Assembly (NCBI GenBank): GCA_001465935.1
Contig: LNKV01000034.1
Location: 186,001 to 250,000 of the forward strand
Source: Clarireedia homoeocarpa
Lineage: Eukaryota; Ascomycota; Leotiomycetes; Helotiales; Rutstroemiaceae
Direction of reading: 5' to 3'
Length of the DNA stretch: 64,000 nucleotides
The notes beneath the pieces were generated by a model. It had not been told where the DNA came from. It saw only the letters and a program-made list of their open reading frames with translations, and made no database searches. The position numbers and the translations under genes are program-made. Below are positions 32,220 through 43,951 of the stretch, in pieces; the stretch's first letter is position 1; every line of letters begins with the position of its first letter.

Positions 32220-33538
32220 AGTCGTTTTCCTAATTTCTCAAGGCCGGCGGAATTTAGGGGAAATGAACGTCTCGAATGGTGATGATGGTAGAGGATAATA
32301 GAACATGTTGGTTGGAGGGCAAAAAACAAAGATGACGCAGGATGGAGAAAGTGAAAGGGAGAATATTACTTTGCTATATACTAATCGCTATGTAAGATTA
32401 TTAGTAGTTAATGTTCTCAACCCCCCGTAGCTAATGACTACTTCTGTAACGATATCAGGGAATGATATACCAGCCTCAAAACTAGAGGGAGGAGAAATGG
32501 ATATTCATGCTTCGTATGGTGTCGGGCACCAACACTTGTGATTACTACAATATGTCACTCAATAGAGGAAGTTCGTCCTGTGAGATGTAACTCGAGAGAC
32601 TAACACACCACCACAATCACAACAAATTCACATTCAATTCACACAAAGAAAATCACAAATCCCAAAAGAATGGCAGTTTAAGTATTGCTACAGATGTATC
32701 TCCATTTATTCACCTTCCTCTTCACACCGCTCTTCCATCTCACCCCTCCTGTTTGTCTGAATCACCCCTTTATCCTTACTTAAGCCAGGCGTCCAGCGTT
32801 CATCCATCCGCCAATGTTTGTTTCCCTGGACAAAAGAATGATGTGCATAGCCTCCATAACAATCAGGATATATCCTTCCATGCTCCTATTCAGCCTCTTT
32901 GTATGTGTTACCCATTCTCTGATCTCCTGATGCAACCACCCAACAATCGCTTTACCACGCCTCTTACACAATGGAAATCTTGGAATGCGAGCAATCCACC
33001 AATTCAAAATAAAACCCAGACATATAATCATATCACAATTTCCGTGGAAAAAAAAAACAAGTCCCATTCCCACACCCCATCCGTCATCGAAAACATGCCG
33101 ATTCCAGTCTCGAAAAATGTTACAAAGTAGGATTGTAAGACACGAACAGAAAACTTCTGTGAAAGGAACCCCACTTCTCTTGCATGACTTGAATAGGCAA
33201 CCAGAACCCACTTCGAATACAATCCAAAGTGGTCATCCGACACGCCCACTCCAATAGTCAACAAGACCGAAAAATCAAGTGCGACAGTGTTAAAGGAAAA
33301 AAAAAATTGTTATATCAAATGGAGAGGCTAGACAAGCAAGCCCTCCCTCATTAATAGAAGCTATCGAAGTTATTTGTAGTGGTGTTTGTAATCATCATCT
33401 CGTAAAACTAAAAAGAAAACCATTCGCAGAATATGCACAAGGTCGAATGCAATATCAAATTGTTCTTTTCGTAAACGAAAGTAGAGATCGGATAATTAGT
33501 GGGATCTACCCAGTAATCTATGATTGGTGTGCACCGCT
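32220..33538. other. Intergenic between convergent genes
   Basis: About 1.3 kb between two 3' ends. An open frame at 32753-33130 exists but has no coding character. Nothing else recognised. Confidence 0.6.
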
Positions 33539-35170
33539 CTAAAAGATAGAGCTCTTGCGCTTCTCCGCGCTGGTAAGCACAAGCATAGGAGCTTTCTTTT
33601 GGGCATCAGCCGTTTCAGGCTTCTTGCCTCCATTCTTGAAAACAGCTGCGAAGCTACCACCGACATTGCTCTCATCACCACTGACGCTCTCAGTTGTGAA
33701 TGTGGAATCAACAGACACGACAGACTTCATCTCCAACGAGTTTTGGCGGGATGAAGGACGGTTGGAACCGATAGCACCGTGCTGGGAACCACGAGAGCTA
33801 AGACTTGGTCGACCAGAAAGACTTCCACTTCCACTGCGACCACTGTCAGAATCATTGTCGGAGAACGTCATTTCACCAGCCTCGGAGAGTGGTGACATGC
33901 TACCGGTAGCGCTGCCTGGAGCTCTGCGGCGTTCCAATCCTGCTCGCACCAGGTTGTGCACGGCACTTCGGCGAGTGCGTGTGGCAAAGTTCTTGCTACC
34001 CTCGAATTTGGTGGTTGGCTTGGCCTTTAGCTCATCCAATGAAGGTGGACCACGAGGTTGTCTGATTGGATGCTCACCAGCACGACCAGCTCCTGGAGCA
34101 AATCCTGTCTGGGTTGGAGTGCCTGGGAAGGCACCATTTTTGGGGAGAGCTGCAGATTTCATCCCGTCCACAGCAACTTCACCGGACATAGACATTGCCA
34201 TAGAATTGGTCTTGCGATGTCCGCGACGGAAAGCGCCAGCGGAAGGTGGTGGCAAAGGCGCATGATCTTGTGGGGGTGACGCTGCCTTCTTGGGAGGGCT
34301 GACACTTCTGGTGAACGATGAGGTCTCGGGTTGTGGTGGGGGAGAAACTTGGAATCGTGGAGTGCCTGGTTGCTGGGGTGGGGAGTAGCTAACCGTTTGC
34401 TGAATTGGGGACTCCACATATTGAATCTGTTGGCCACTGTTGTCCATGAAGTAGGTTTGTTGTCCAGTCATTGGGTTGTAGTAAGAGTAAACGCCGGGTT
34501 GGCCCATGACAGGGGCAATCACTGGTTGCATGTTTTTAACCTGTTGTTGCTGGTACATTCCCATGTTTTGTGGGGTGATTGGTGGAGTAGCAAACTGCTG
34601 TTGACCATTCAAGTTCATGCCTTGCATCTGTTGGGCGGCTGCCTGAACACTGAGAAGCTGTTGTTGAAGTCGTTGTTGCTGCTCGGCAAGGTAGAGATTG
34701 GTAGCGACCAATTGAGCATACAAGTTAGGATCCATTCCTTCATGGCCATGCTCATCGATGTGAATCTCTGGTGGTGCAAGAATCTGCTCTGGAACAGAGT
34801 ACATTTGTCGATTGTTCATTTGATTGAACGATTGAAATCCGGAAGTTTTGGGTCCATTATCGGCGGCATACATACTCGTGTTTAATCCAATGTTGTGATG
34901 AGCTTGAGTGGGTGGTGCAGTCGATGGGAAGTTGGCAGAAGTTGCTGACTTTGGGGCGGTTCTCAAACCCGCGAGGAGGTGAGAGCGTGAGGTGCGTGGG
35001 GTGGGAGCACCATTGTCTTGGGGGTCGGAACCCTTGGTAGGCTCGAATGAAAGACGCTTGATGTTTGATCCGTTGGCTCTTCTGGCAGCAAAGCCGGTGA
35101 CTGGCATGCCGAGGCCGTTGCTGGCAGGGAAGTTGTTGTAAGACATCTGAGCGAGACCGCCTGCGTCCAT
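33539..35170 (-). CDS. Disordered Q/P/S-rich protein of unknown function
   Basis: Single exon, 543 aa; the frame runs a little past the ATG to a TTG, so I start at the ATG at 35170-35168 (MDAGGLAQMSYNN). Residues about 165-290 are rich in glutamine with Q runs (EQQQRLQQQLL, YQQQQ), followed by P/S-rich and basic segments. Several short motifs look constrained: NIKRLSFEP, TPRTSRSHLLAGLRTAPK, PSLDELKAKPTTKFEGSKNF and RTRRSAVHNLVRAGLERRR. The C terminus is serine-rich and ends KRKSSIF. No signal peptide, membrane segment or catalytic domain. Composition and the short basic motifs would suit an RNA-associated or phospho-regulated scaffold, but that is a guess. Its upstream region (35.2-36.9 kb) is unusually repeat-rich. 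Confidence 0.75.
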   Translation of the reverse strand: MDAGGLAQMSYNNFPASNGLGMPVTGFAARRANGSNIKRLSFEPTKGSDPQDNGAPTPRTSRSHLLAGLRTAPKSATSANFPSTAPPTQAHHNIGLNTSMYAADNGPKTSGFQSFNQMNNRQMYSVPEQILAPPEIHIDEHGHEGMDPNLYAQLVATNLYLAEQQQRLQQQLLSVQAAAQQMQGMNLNGQQQFATPPITPQNMGMYQQQQVKNMQPVIAPVMGQPGVYSYYNPMTGQQTYFMDNSGQQIQYVESPIQQTVSYSPPQQPGTPRFQVSPPPQPETSSFTRSVSPPKKAASPPQDHAPLPPPSAGAFRRGHRKTNSMAMSMSGEVAVDGMKSAALPKNGAFPGTPTQTGFAPGAGRAGEHPIRQPRGPPSLDELKAKPTTKFEGSKNFATRTRRSAVHNLVRAGLERRRAPGSATGSMSPLSEAGEMTFSDNDSDSGRSGSGSLSGRPSLSSRGSQHGAIGSNRPSSRQNSLEMKSVVSVDSTFTTESVSGDESNVGGSFAAVFKNGGKKPETADAQKKAPMLVLTSAEKRKSSIF

Positions 35171-35862
35171 ACTCAAAGTGCGATGTTATACAATTGAAGT
35201 GTTTCGTTGGTCGGTTGGGGTATCGATGAAAAGAATCGTTCTCTCGCTGTCGGATGATGAGGGAACGATTCGAGGTGAGGGGAGAATGATCCGATCGACC
35301 AAGATGGTTGAAATGAAGATGGTATTAGGTAAATTAAGATGATCCAAAGGATGGATTGTATTGTACGTAAAAGCTGATGGAATTATGTTTGGTTTTGTAA
35401 AAAAAAAAAAGACGTAATGTTTGTTTCGCAGAAAGAAGATCGAAAGGTGTGTGAGTGAATAGGCAAGCCTTTTTAACACGATGTGAAATGGATTCTGTTT
35501 CCAAAGTCCTGGGGGTGCCGGTGATTGGTGTAATGAATAGACTTATTCTTTGCTAATCCCAAGAAGAGTGTGACACCAAAACCGGAGGATCCGAAATGGA
35601 TGGAGATGAAGACAGGTCGTGGACTAGATGAGATGGATTCTCTCTCGATGGAGTCGACGATGGTATCCGACGAGTGGAAAATTAGAGTGTGTATGTTCGA
35701 TGTATGTAGTTTCTCTATTTGAGGAAAGGCAAGAACCAAAAATGAGCTCGCTTGGGGGAAGGAAGCCTTTTGAAAGAAGATTGTGGAAAGTCTTGTCGAA
35801 TTCTCGAACCAAATCAAAAGCAGAAAGTGCTTAGTTGTGTTGTTTTAATTATTCGAATAGCA

Positions 35863-35907
35863 GTGCGTGTGTGTGTGCGTGTGTGTGCGTGCGTGTGTGT
35901 GAGTGAG
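35863..35907. repeat. GT/GC dinucleotide microsatellite
   Basis: Alternating GTGTGC-type run; an alternating purine-pyrimidine tract able in principle to adopt Z-DNA. Confidence 0.85.
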
Positions 35908-36422
35908 AATAATGTGGAGATAGAGAAGGTGAGTTGTTGTTTTTGAATTGATTGTGAATGGGTATCGAGGTGGGAAAGACGTTTTTGAAAGGGCTTTTTC
36001 GAGTAGATGTACGTGTTTGTGGGCGAAGGCGGTCGTGAGTGGTGAGTGGTGAGTGGTGAGTGGTGGGTGGGTGGTGGAGGAGGGTGGTGGAGTGAGGGAA
36101 TAGTCCAATCCAAGCCAATCCAATCCAATGCGATGCGATGCGATGCGATACCGTGATTCGATGGCTCTCAACAATCAATGAAAGAGCGACCGGGAATGAG
36201 TGCGATTGCGATTGCAACGGCGGATAAGAACAAATAGAAGAAAGGATGAAGTTGTATTTTTGAATATCAATGCTTTGGACTGTTCTTCAAACTCGATCGA
36301 AAGGTCGGATGGATGAAATGGAAGTGGAAATGCAAGCGGCGGAGGAGGAGTTGAAGGAGGAAGAAAAGATGATCTCGAGCGAGAAGAAAAGGCTGGCACT
36401 TTGTATGATGCTCCGAACTAGA

Positions 36423-36541
36423 GGGTCGAGGGACGAGGGACGAGGGTTGAGGGACGAGGGTTGAGGGACGAGGGTTGAGGGACGAGGGTTGAGGGCAAAG
36501 GGCAAAGGGCAAAGGGCAAAGGGCAAAGGGCCAAGGGCGAA
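36423..36541 (+). repeat. Seventeen GGG-every-7-nt heptads (G-quadruplex-prone)
   Basis: Seventeen consecutive heptads each starting GGG: GGGTCGA, then GGGACGA and GGGTTGA mostly alternating, then five GGGCAAA, GGGCCAA and GGGCGAA. Three-base G tracts with constant four-base loops meet the standard G-quadruplex pattern on the plus strand. It lies about 1.25 kb upstream of the Q-rich gene start. Confidence 0.9.
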
Positions 36542-37790
36542 AAGAGGACAGAGACGCGTGCAAAGAGAGGGAAAGGATTGGGCCAATGAGACAAGGGTTT
36601 CCGTAGTCGGGAGCCAAAGAGGCTAAAGCTGCCAGAGAAAGCAGAAAATGCAGAAAATGCAAAGACGCAAAGACAAAGGCAGAGAACGTTGCTCGATGCA
36701 GTAAGGCGCAGCACTGGTCATTTGCATGCTTTAGGACATTTCTGGCTTCAGCTCCTTGGGGGTCGAGGTGAGTGTGGATTTGTACGAGTTTTAAGTGGTC
36801 CAAATCACGGCGACCGGGGACTGGATTGGGAGAAAAGGATGAATTTATGAATTTATTGCCAGATGCAGCAAAGCCGCCTCAAGGGTAATGCACGTCAGTC
36901 ACACCTTGGCCTAGCTGAGTAACATTGAAATTGGCCAGGGAGAGAGAGAGGAGCAGCGAAAGACTGCTTGATCGGATCAACACCGAACCCACCCAAATAG
37001 ATTGAAGGGGAAACGAGTTTATGTGGGGGATCTCTGTCGCAGCTTCGTGCACATCTTGCACATCTTGCACATCTTCATATTGCGATGGCATGATGAATAG
37101 TTAACCGCTGATAGATGCGTTGATGGATGGATGATGGCTGTTGACGGCTGTTGATGGCTGTTGATGGCTTGGTGTTTGAAACTTGATGTTTGAAACATTT
37201 CTCGGGCCGCGAATACCTAGCTGGTCACCTCCCAAGTTCTGATTATTCTAGATCTATTCTTATGCATAAACCGCAGCACGCTTTAGCTAGCACGAGTGGT
37301 GGCATCAGTGCCATCAGTGCCATCAATGCCATCAGTGGCCATCAGTGGCATGAGTGGCATGAGTAGCTCGAGGCTCGAATACATCAGAGAAGCGGTGTAC
37401 GGTGCCTCTGCATGTGAGGATGGAGGGGAAGTCTTCCTACAACTTCGACTTTTCATCTCGTGATTGGTAGGATGGCCAGCGAAGGAGGGGAAGTTTACCG
37501 TGCAAAGTATGAGTCGACCAGGTGGGATTGGATCCAGCTCCGGCTAACCCTAACTGTTTGCTTGTACTTGTGTGCTGATGGAGCTACGAAAAATAGACTG
37601 CAGCGATGCTGGATGCATGCATCTCATTTGCTGCACTACTTTTGGGTACCACGCCAGCTCGCCCAGCTCGACCAGCGCGACGTTCAAGCAGCCAATTCAA
37701 AAGGGATTCTGTATCGTCCGGTTCCTGGTGCTCGAATGTGCCACTGCCACGAACCATACTAGAATTTCCTTAGTAGAGAAACGGTCGGGA

Positions 37791-40268
37791 GCAGAGCAGG
37801 GCAGGGCAAGGCAGGGCAGGGCAGGGCAGAATAGACTCTGTTCAATATTAATTGAAAGACCTGGAGTTTGTATTTGCCTTTTCTCACACGCCGGGACCAG
37901 CCAGGCAAAGTTACTTCGTATTTCGCACACACAAATGTTTCTCATTCCGGTTCATCAGGCGGAACTCGCGCTCTGTCCGAAGATACCGATGAAGATACTC
38001 CGGATGTACCAGGTACACATCGCACAGTGGTGTCTTCCACCAGTTCCATACAGTACCAGTACAGTACAGTACAGTACAGTACGCCCGTTCGCAGGGCCAA
38101 AGCTCAGTCGGAGACAAGGGTTCATCACAATATACCATGTAATGCCATGCTATGCTCGAGTCCCTTCCCTTCCCTTCCCTTCCCTTCCCTTCACAATTCC
38201 ATGCCGGAAAAAAAAAGGTCGTGAAGATGAAGACCCAATATCTTATTTGGCATTCTCAAACGCGCGACCCCTTGGTTACGAATGACCTGTCGTCGCGTAC
38301 TTTGAGGGTGTTGTGCCTTGGGCATTGGAGACGTGTACTTGTGTATGAAGTACACAATCTATCTACATATCAATAAACATCAACCTGGGGTTCAGGAACA
38401 CCCGGCTTGTTGACTTACTTGTCCAAGGGTTGAATCCCTTCCTCACGGCACGGCATTAACACCCAGCGCCGCACAACACAGTGTAGCACGGCGTAGCACA
38501 GTGTAACACAGCATAATAACAAGACAGCACACCCTCCCCTTCCCCCTCCTACCCAAAATGACGGGATTTTACAAAAAGCAGCAAAAAAAAGAAAAGAAGA
38601 AAAAAAATCCCCTATCGTCATGCACAGCACAGCCTATCCTCCGCCTATCCTCCGCCTTCTCCCCTTCGTAAGCACATACATACATATATGATCGTCGGGT
38701 TCTAGGTTCTGGAGATGAACTGTGCTTGGGATTCGATATTGGATCACTCGCAACCTGACAGTATCAAGTTTCTTGGGAGGGTATTGTAAAGTCCCTATTT
38801 TTACTCGGATAGATTGCTTTTTGGCTCTCCACATTTCGGTACGTGGGTGCACATACTCTACTCAGCACATGACCTTTTCCAATCTACCTTGCACTGGCCC
38901 GGGCTTCTGAGCGGAGGTGGATAGAGGATGAGGTAGAAGGCAGGTACTTTCGTATAGCGATGAGCATAGACGGACGTTTCAAAAGAGCATTCGGTCGGGT
39001 GGGAATCCTTCAGAGATAGTTCAAGTGTAAGATTACAAGCTCGCTGCCATGTGCATCGATATCTACAAAGTATGTCCGCAGCTTGCTATACATAGATATC
39101 GATCTGCCAGTGCAGCCAGCACCCTACATGCGTATCAGTACAGTAGAGTAGATAGCATCGCACTCACACATCAAATGCGATTCCTCAAATCCCCTTTTCC
39201 TCATCACACCCTCACTTCTCTCTTTCCCTTTTCCTTTTCCTTTCCCTTGCCCTCCCGCCCGTTCACCACCCATCTCGTTCATTCACAACGACCTCGCATA
39301 CACCCATACATACATACATACGCATTGCATATCACCAAAATCTGCGACGGTGCCAAGAAAATAGTTCAAGCCACTTTTGCAGGCCCAAAAGGAAAAAGGG
39401 AAAAGTCCTGATTGAAGTCGTGTCCCGCAGATCCAATCACTTACAGTAGCCCAAGCCGCAGCTCCAGCCCCAGCCCAATCAATCAATCCAAGTCCACCGC
39501 ATACACCTACCCCGTACAGCCTTCGGCGCTTAGTTATTCATTCATCTCTGCACATACATCTACGAAGAACTTCATTCGCGCATGCTTGCTCTCTCCTTCG
39601 CACATGCCTGCAGACCTTTGGGCTTTGGTTTGCATCATTGCCCATCATTTGCCTATCATTGGGTTGAGCGGAATTGAATTGAATACCTTCGTATGGTGGC
39701 TACTGTAATATGATACCACCACCACAGCAACGGCGCCTCGAACGCGCTCGCCGCCGCGGTATATATAGATGTATGCGCCAAACCCTTTATTTATCTTTCC
39801 ATGTACTCCAAGTTAGCTAACCTGCAAAGTAATCATCCTGCTCCATTTTTCTCCTCTCTCGTCCTCCTCCCTCTCTCAAGAATCCCTCCTCGTCCAATCA
39901 TCACATCATTCAATCATCTTCACGCCCTTCCTTCAAGGCGCGCATGCACATACCTGTCCAACCAAGCTATCCCGTCCGTTTATTCGTTCGTGAGTACATT
40001 CGTACCTTATTTCGGATCCCAGATCCAGAAGCTTATGTTATGTTATGTTATGTTATGTTACACTACACAAAACAGCCGTATCCATTCATACAGTATCCAA
40101 ACCCACACCCACACCCACACCCGCATCTTCCAAAATGCTATTTTTATCATCCCTCCCCCGCCTACAACCGACTTACTTGCACATCCTTATCCAACAAAAT
40201 TAAATAAACGTGTTCGGCCGGTATTTCCGGATTTGGTGAGGTGAGGTGAGGTGAGATGAGATGAGGTG
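37791..40268. repeat. Cluster of six different penta/hexanucleotide microsatellites
   Basis: GGGCA (37791-37830), GTACA (38050-38081), CCCTT (38160-38191), TATGT (40034-40060), ACCCAC hexamers (40101-40123) and GGTGA (40234-40268) within 2.5 kb. Confidence 0.85.
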
Positions 40269-42490
40269 ATCATTCAAGAAAGTGCAAGTTGAGTTCAGTT
40301 TATGTTTTGTACAAAGTACAGCACAGTCTATACCTCTCTCTTCTGCGCTGTACAGGACGGGCTTACTTACGCCAACTGTCTACGAGAATTGTATTTGCAT
40401 ATATGTACTTAGGTGAGAGATCCATCCATCCATCCATCTATCTATCAACCAATCAACAGCAAGCTTGCACTGCACCCGCGACGGATATGTACAGCAGAAT
40501 GAGAACTTGATTGATAACTATGATGAGTTCTTTCAAACATACAAGCAGACGCAGGAGCTCAGCTCCCAAACCCCCCCTTTTGTCTGTGCTGAAACGTCGC
40601 TTATGTGTCGTTGTGTATTGTAGTCGGGTTTCGGGTTGGGGAGGGGAGAGATGGTGGATAACAACCGCAGCTTTACGGTACATTTACAGCACGAGGTACA
40701 CTGCCATCAATTAACGTCTTCCTTTTATATTTACTGAATTTTTGTATTGGGCATCGAAGCGAGGGTGACGGTAAATGATTCCACTTCAGGTTCTGCCGAA
40801 ATATCTTGAGACCTATTCACGGAGGAAGACTACATTGAGGGAGGGGACGGGGAAGGAATGAATAGAGGAGGTCGGACCACGAGAGTAGGTGCGTTCGTTG
40901 TGTCTTCTCTTCCGTCTCTATTCTGCAACATACATACATGCACATCTACCTCTATCAAGACTTCTATGGGAACAAGGAACTTGCATCGACATGGTATCTT
41001 GTCGGTACAGACTATCTCCCCCCTGGGTCATGATTCGGGACTGCGATCTTCATAAAAACTATGTGCACTAAGATGGATGGATGGATGAATGAATGAATGA
41101 ATGAATAAAAAGTATCTATCCATTCACCCTATCACATCACACTATCCATATCCATAGGGCAATGATTGCAGCTTGTGAAAAGAAATCAACCCAGCCCTGT
41201 CTTTCCTTTCCTCCTATCGCATCATATCGTCTTGCTTCATGTCTCTGGATCAGTTCATTATGTATCTTCTTGCTATGCGGGACACTGCGAATTCTGGACC
41301 GTGGGGCACAGTCGCAGCTTGCGATAGATACAGGAAGACACGGCTCTACTGCCCAATAAAAGAGTATAGCGATTCACAGACCGGAGACGTGGGGATGCTG
41401 TGCTTGGTCTGTGGCGCTGTATTCATTCTACAACGAATGAACAGGTTAGCGGCGAGAATGGAGATAATATGGAGCGTAGAGATTATATAAAGACAGACTG
41501 CATCCTACTTATCTGGAAATGTGTTGATGAATTTGGTAGTTAGAGCCGATGTATACGATATGGCGATGGATAGTAGATCACATTAATACGTGGATTAACT
41601 TGTAAAGAGCTAACGAAGTTAGATAATTGACGATGATTGGATATGGTTAATGTACATTCGCTGCAGGAGCTCGATCTTTTCGGGGAGTCAATGAAAAGTG
41701 TTGTTGTTCATGGTACTGTCGTTAGTTGTTTCTCCTTTTACTGTCATCTCACACTTTCCACAGCCAAAGGTCGTATTCCTACTTTTTTTTTTTTTTTTTC
41801 TTTTTTTCTTTTTTCTTCAGATGCTCGCGAATTCTAACTTGGCCGTTGTCTTTCTTGTTCATTAGATGGAGCCTGGAGGGGTATGATATCAGAGTTTGCA
41901 AGTTCCAACCTGAATTTTGTGTACTTCTTTGTCCAATCGATTCTTGTGCAAGAACTGGGGAACAGAGTTTTGGGAGCCTTTATATAGCCTGGAATGGTTG
42001 AGTTGATTCAGGTTGTTGGTAGGAGAGTGGAAGTGAGTGAATAGGATAAAAGGCAGTGTGAAATTCATTGAGTAGAGACAGGATATCTGTGCTGGATCAT
42101 TGATAAGTAGACAGCAGTTATCTGCGGAGATGGAGAGATAATTATCAATTTGATATACCCAAAGCTGGGCATTGGCCACATCCATCGGCCCCTGATTTTA
42201 GGCGAATTGAAGTATATAGGAATGAATGGTAGTGTATTGTCCATATCTGGACTGTACTGCTTACATCCGTCTACGTAAGCAGATCTGCGACTGGCCCTTT
42301 CGAGTGGTACGACATGAGATGATTATATGGGCTGACGTGCGTGGATCCTTCGAGAAGAAATGATGAACGTTCAGTTCATAAATTCAACTTAATATTCACA
42401 TCAATAATTATCCATCACCCAAAACTACATACACCACCCTATCCACAATATCCAAGCAACCACACCCTCAAACCTTCTCTGAAAATAAAC

Positions 42491-43951
42491 ATGACCACCA
42501 TATCCCCTTTCTCTCTCCTCACAAACTTCTACCGCGCCCTCCCCGACCGTTCTCCCTACCCCCCATTCTATCTCCCTCTCACATTCACAATCACTATCCT
42601 TCCCCTCCTAACTCCCCATAGACGTCTCATGACCTTCCTCACGTTTCCCCTCCTCATATCTCTTTGTCTTCTCGCTCCATCGTATACCTACGGTTCCCCA
42701 TCCGACGACTATTACAACACGTCCCCCTTCATCGCACTACCGTTATGGTATCTCGATTTTATACTACTTTCTCCTACCTCCGGTCCCGATGCGCCGCAGT
42801 ACATTGGAAACCGTGCAACCGCAAACTCTGCAACCGGACGTGAGAAGACAAATAAGGATGAAAAAATAAAAGGCGTAAGTTGGCAAGATATCCAACAAAA
42901 ACCACTATCAGAGAGAATCAAATGGTCCCTCCGTCTTATGCTGCCAGCTCATCGCGGGATCGGCTGGAATTGGCAGGTTAAGAATGTACCACCAGGTCCA
43001 TGGTCTGGGTTGCCGAAATGGAGATTTGTGAGTCGGCATGCGAGAAAAGCGGTGTTTTGGTATTTGCAATCGGTTTTGATGTTGGGCTCGATGGGTTTCT
43101 TGTCCTCAGTGTTTGGGTTGAGTGGGATAGGGAGAAAAGGGAAGTTTGTAAGGGATGCACTGATGGGGTGGTGTGGTGCGGTGTGGGTTTGGGATCGATT
43201 AAGCTGTGCGTATAGTCTTGCGGCGGGGGTGAGTGTCGCGGTGGGGATCTGTGAGACTTGGGAGTGGCCGCCGTTGATGGGGGATTTGAAGGATGCGTGG
43301 AGTGTGAGGAGGATGTGGAGGTATGTTTTTTTTTTGGTCCTTTGGATATGGAGCTTGTTGTCAGAAGGAAGAACCGTGTTGGACTGACGAGATATTGTTA
43401 GTGCCGTGTACCACCAGACCCTACGGAGAGTAAGTCACCATGTCTTCCTCCACTCTCCATCTAGTCCAGAATCTTGATCCAGAATCTGTCTCCTTTATTC
43501 CGTAGTCCTTTATACTACTAACCCTCCTTAGGCCCTTCAACAACCACCCCTCCGTCTCGTCCGCTCTCTTCACCTCCGTAAAGGAAGCCTCCCCTCAAAA
43601 TACACCCAACTCTACCTCTCATTCCTCCTCAGCTGTATCTTCCATCAATATCAAATGTACAACATAACGCGAAAAGATATGGGCGAGTTTAAATTCTTCA
43701 TGGCTCAGCCGGTGGCAATCACCATAGAGGATTTTGTGATTTGGCTGTGGACAAGAAATGGAAAGCCGAGAAGGGATGAGAAAGTGAGATGGATTGGGTA
43801 TTTGTGGGTGTTTTGCTGGTTTTCATGGAGTCTGCCGGTTTACATCGGGGCTTTGAAAGATTGTGGGATGTTGAGTGATTGGATTTTGGATGGGTGGCCG
43901 ATGCAAAAGGGAGAAGAGTTGGGGATAGAGTTAAAGACGTTGATGGGCTGA
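42491..43951 (+). CDS. Wax-synthase-like membrane O-acyltransferase
   Basis: Three exons, 42491-43320, 43402-43429 and 43532-43951, give 425 aa. The long frame extends back to a GTG at 42341, but the first ATG is 42491 (MTTISPFSLLTN). The middle exon is only 28 nt, encoding AVYHQTLRR with the split serine; splice sites on both sides are good and the segment fits the family's conserved W-HQ-LR region (SVRRMWSAVYHQTLRR). Several hydrophobic helices are present (FYLPLTFTITILPLL, LMTFLTFPLLISLCLL and others). The likely catalytic histidine lies in LSFLLSCIFHQY (H324). Fungal relatives of this wax-synthase-domain MBOAT family often acylate secondary metabolites, but no cluster genes adjoin it. Substrate unknown. 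Confidence 0.8.

Larger units (their letters stand above)
35171..42490. other. 7.3-kb gene-free, microsatellite-dense region
   Basis: No credible gene on either strand. Arrays in order: GT-rich (35863-35907), GTGAGTG heptads (36036-36075), GATGC (36128-36150), GGG-heptads (36423-36541), GGGCA (37791-37830), GTACA (38050-38081), CCCTT (38160-38191), CATA (39306-39321), TATGT (40034-40060), ACCCAC (40101-40123), GGTGA (40234-40268), CCAT/CTAT (40424-40445), GATG/AATG (41073-41106), T-rich (41783-41818). Left end is the promoter of the Q-rich gene, right end that of the wax-synthase-like gene. Confidence 0.7.

Noticed and set aside
31700..32329. 209-codon minus-strand frame over the last exon of the OB-fold gene
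   Set aside because: Pro/Ser-rich antisense of a G-rich exon; the plus strand has the zinc ribbon and consistent splicing.
32753..33130. 125-codon plus-strand frame
   Set aside because: No recognisable motif, poor composition and antisense overlap with an equally long frame; treated as intergenic.
33555..34265. 236-codon plus-strand frame
   Set aside because: Antisense of the Q-rich protein gene, which has an ATG and constrained basic motifs on the minus strand.
36423..36541. Possible internal telomere repeat
   Set aside because: Heptads are GGGACGA/GGGTTGA/GGGCAAA, not the fungal TTAGGG unit.
35814..36803. Several overlapping minus-strand frames rich in H, T, P and S
   Set aside because: Translations of GT, GTGAGTG and GGG-heptad satellites; low complexity only.
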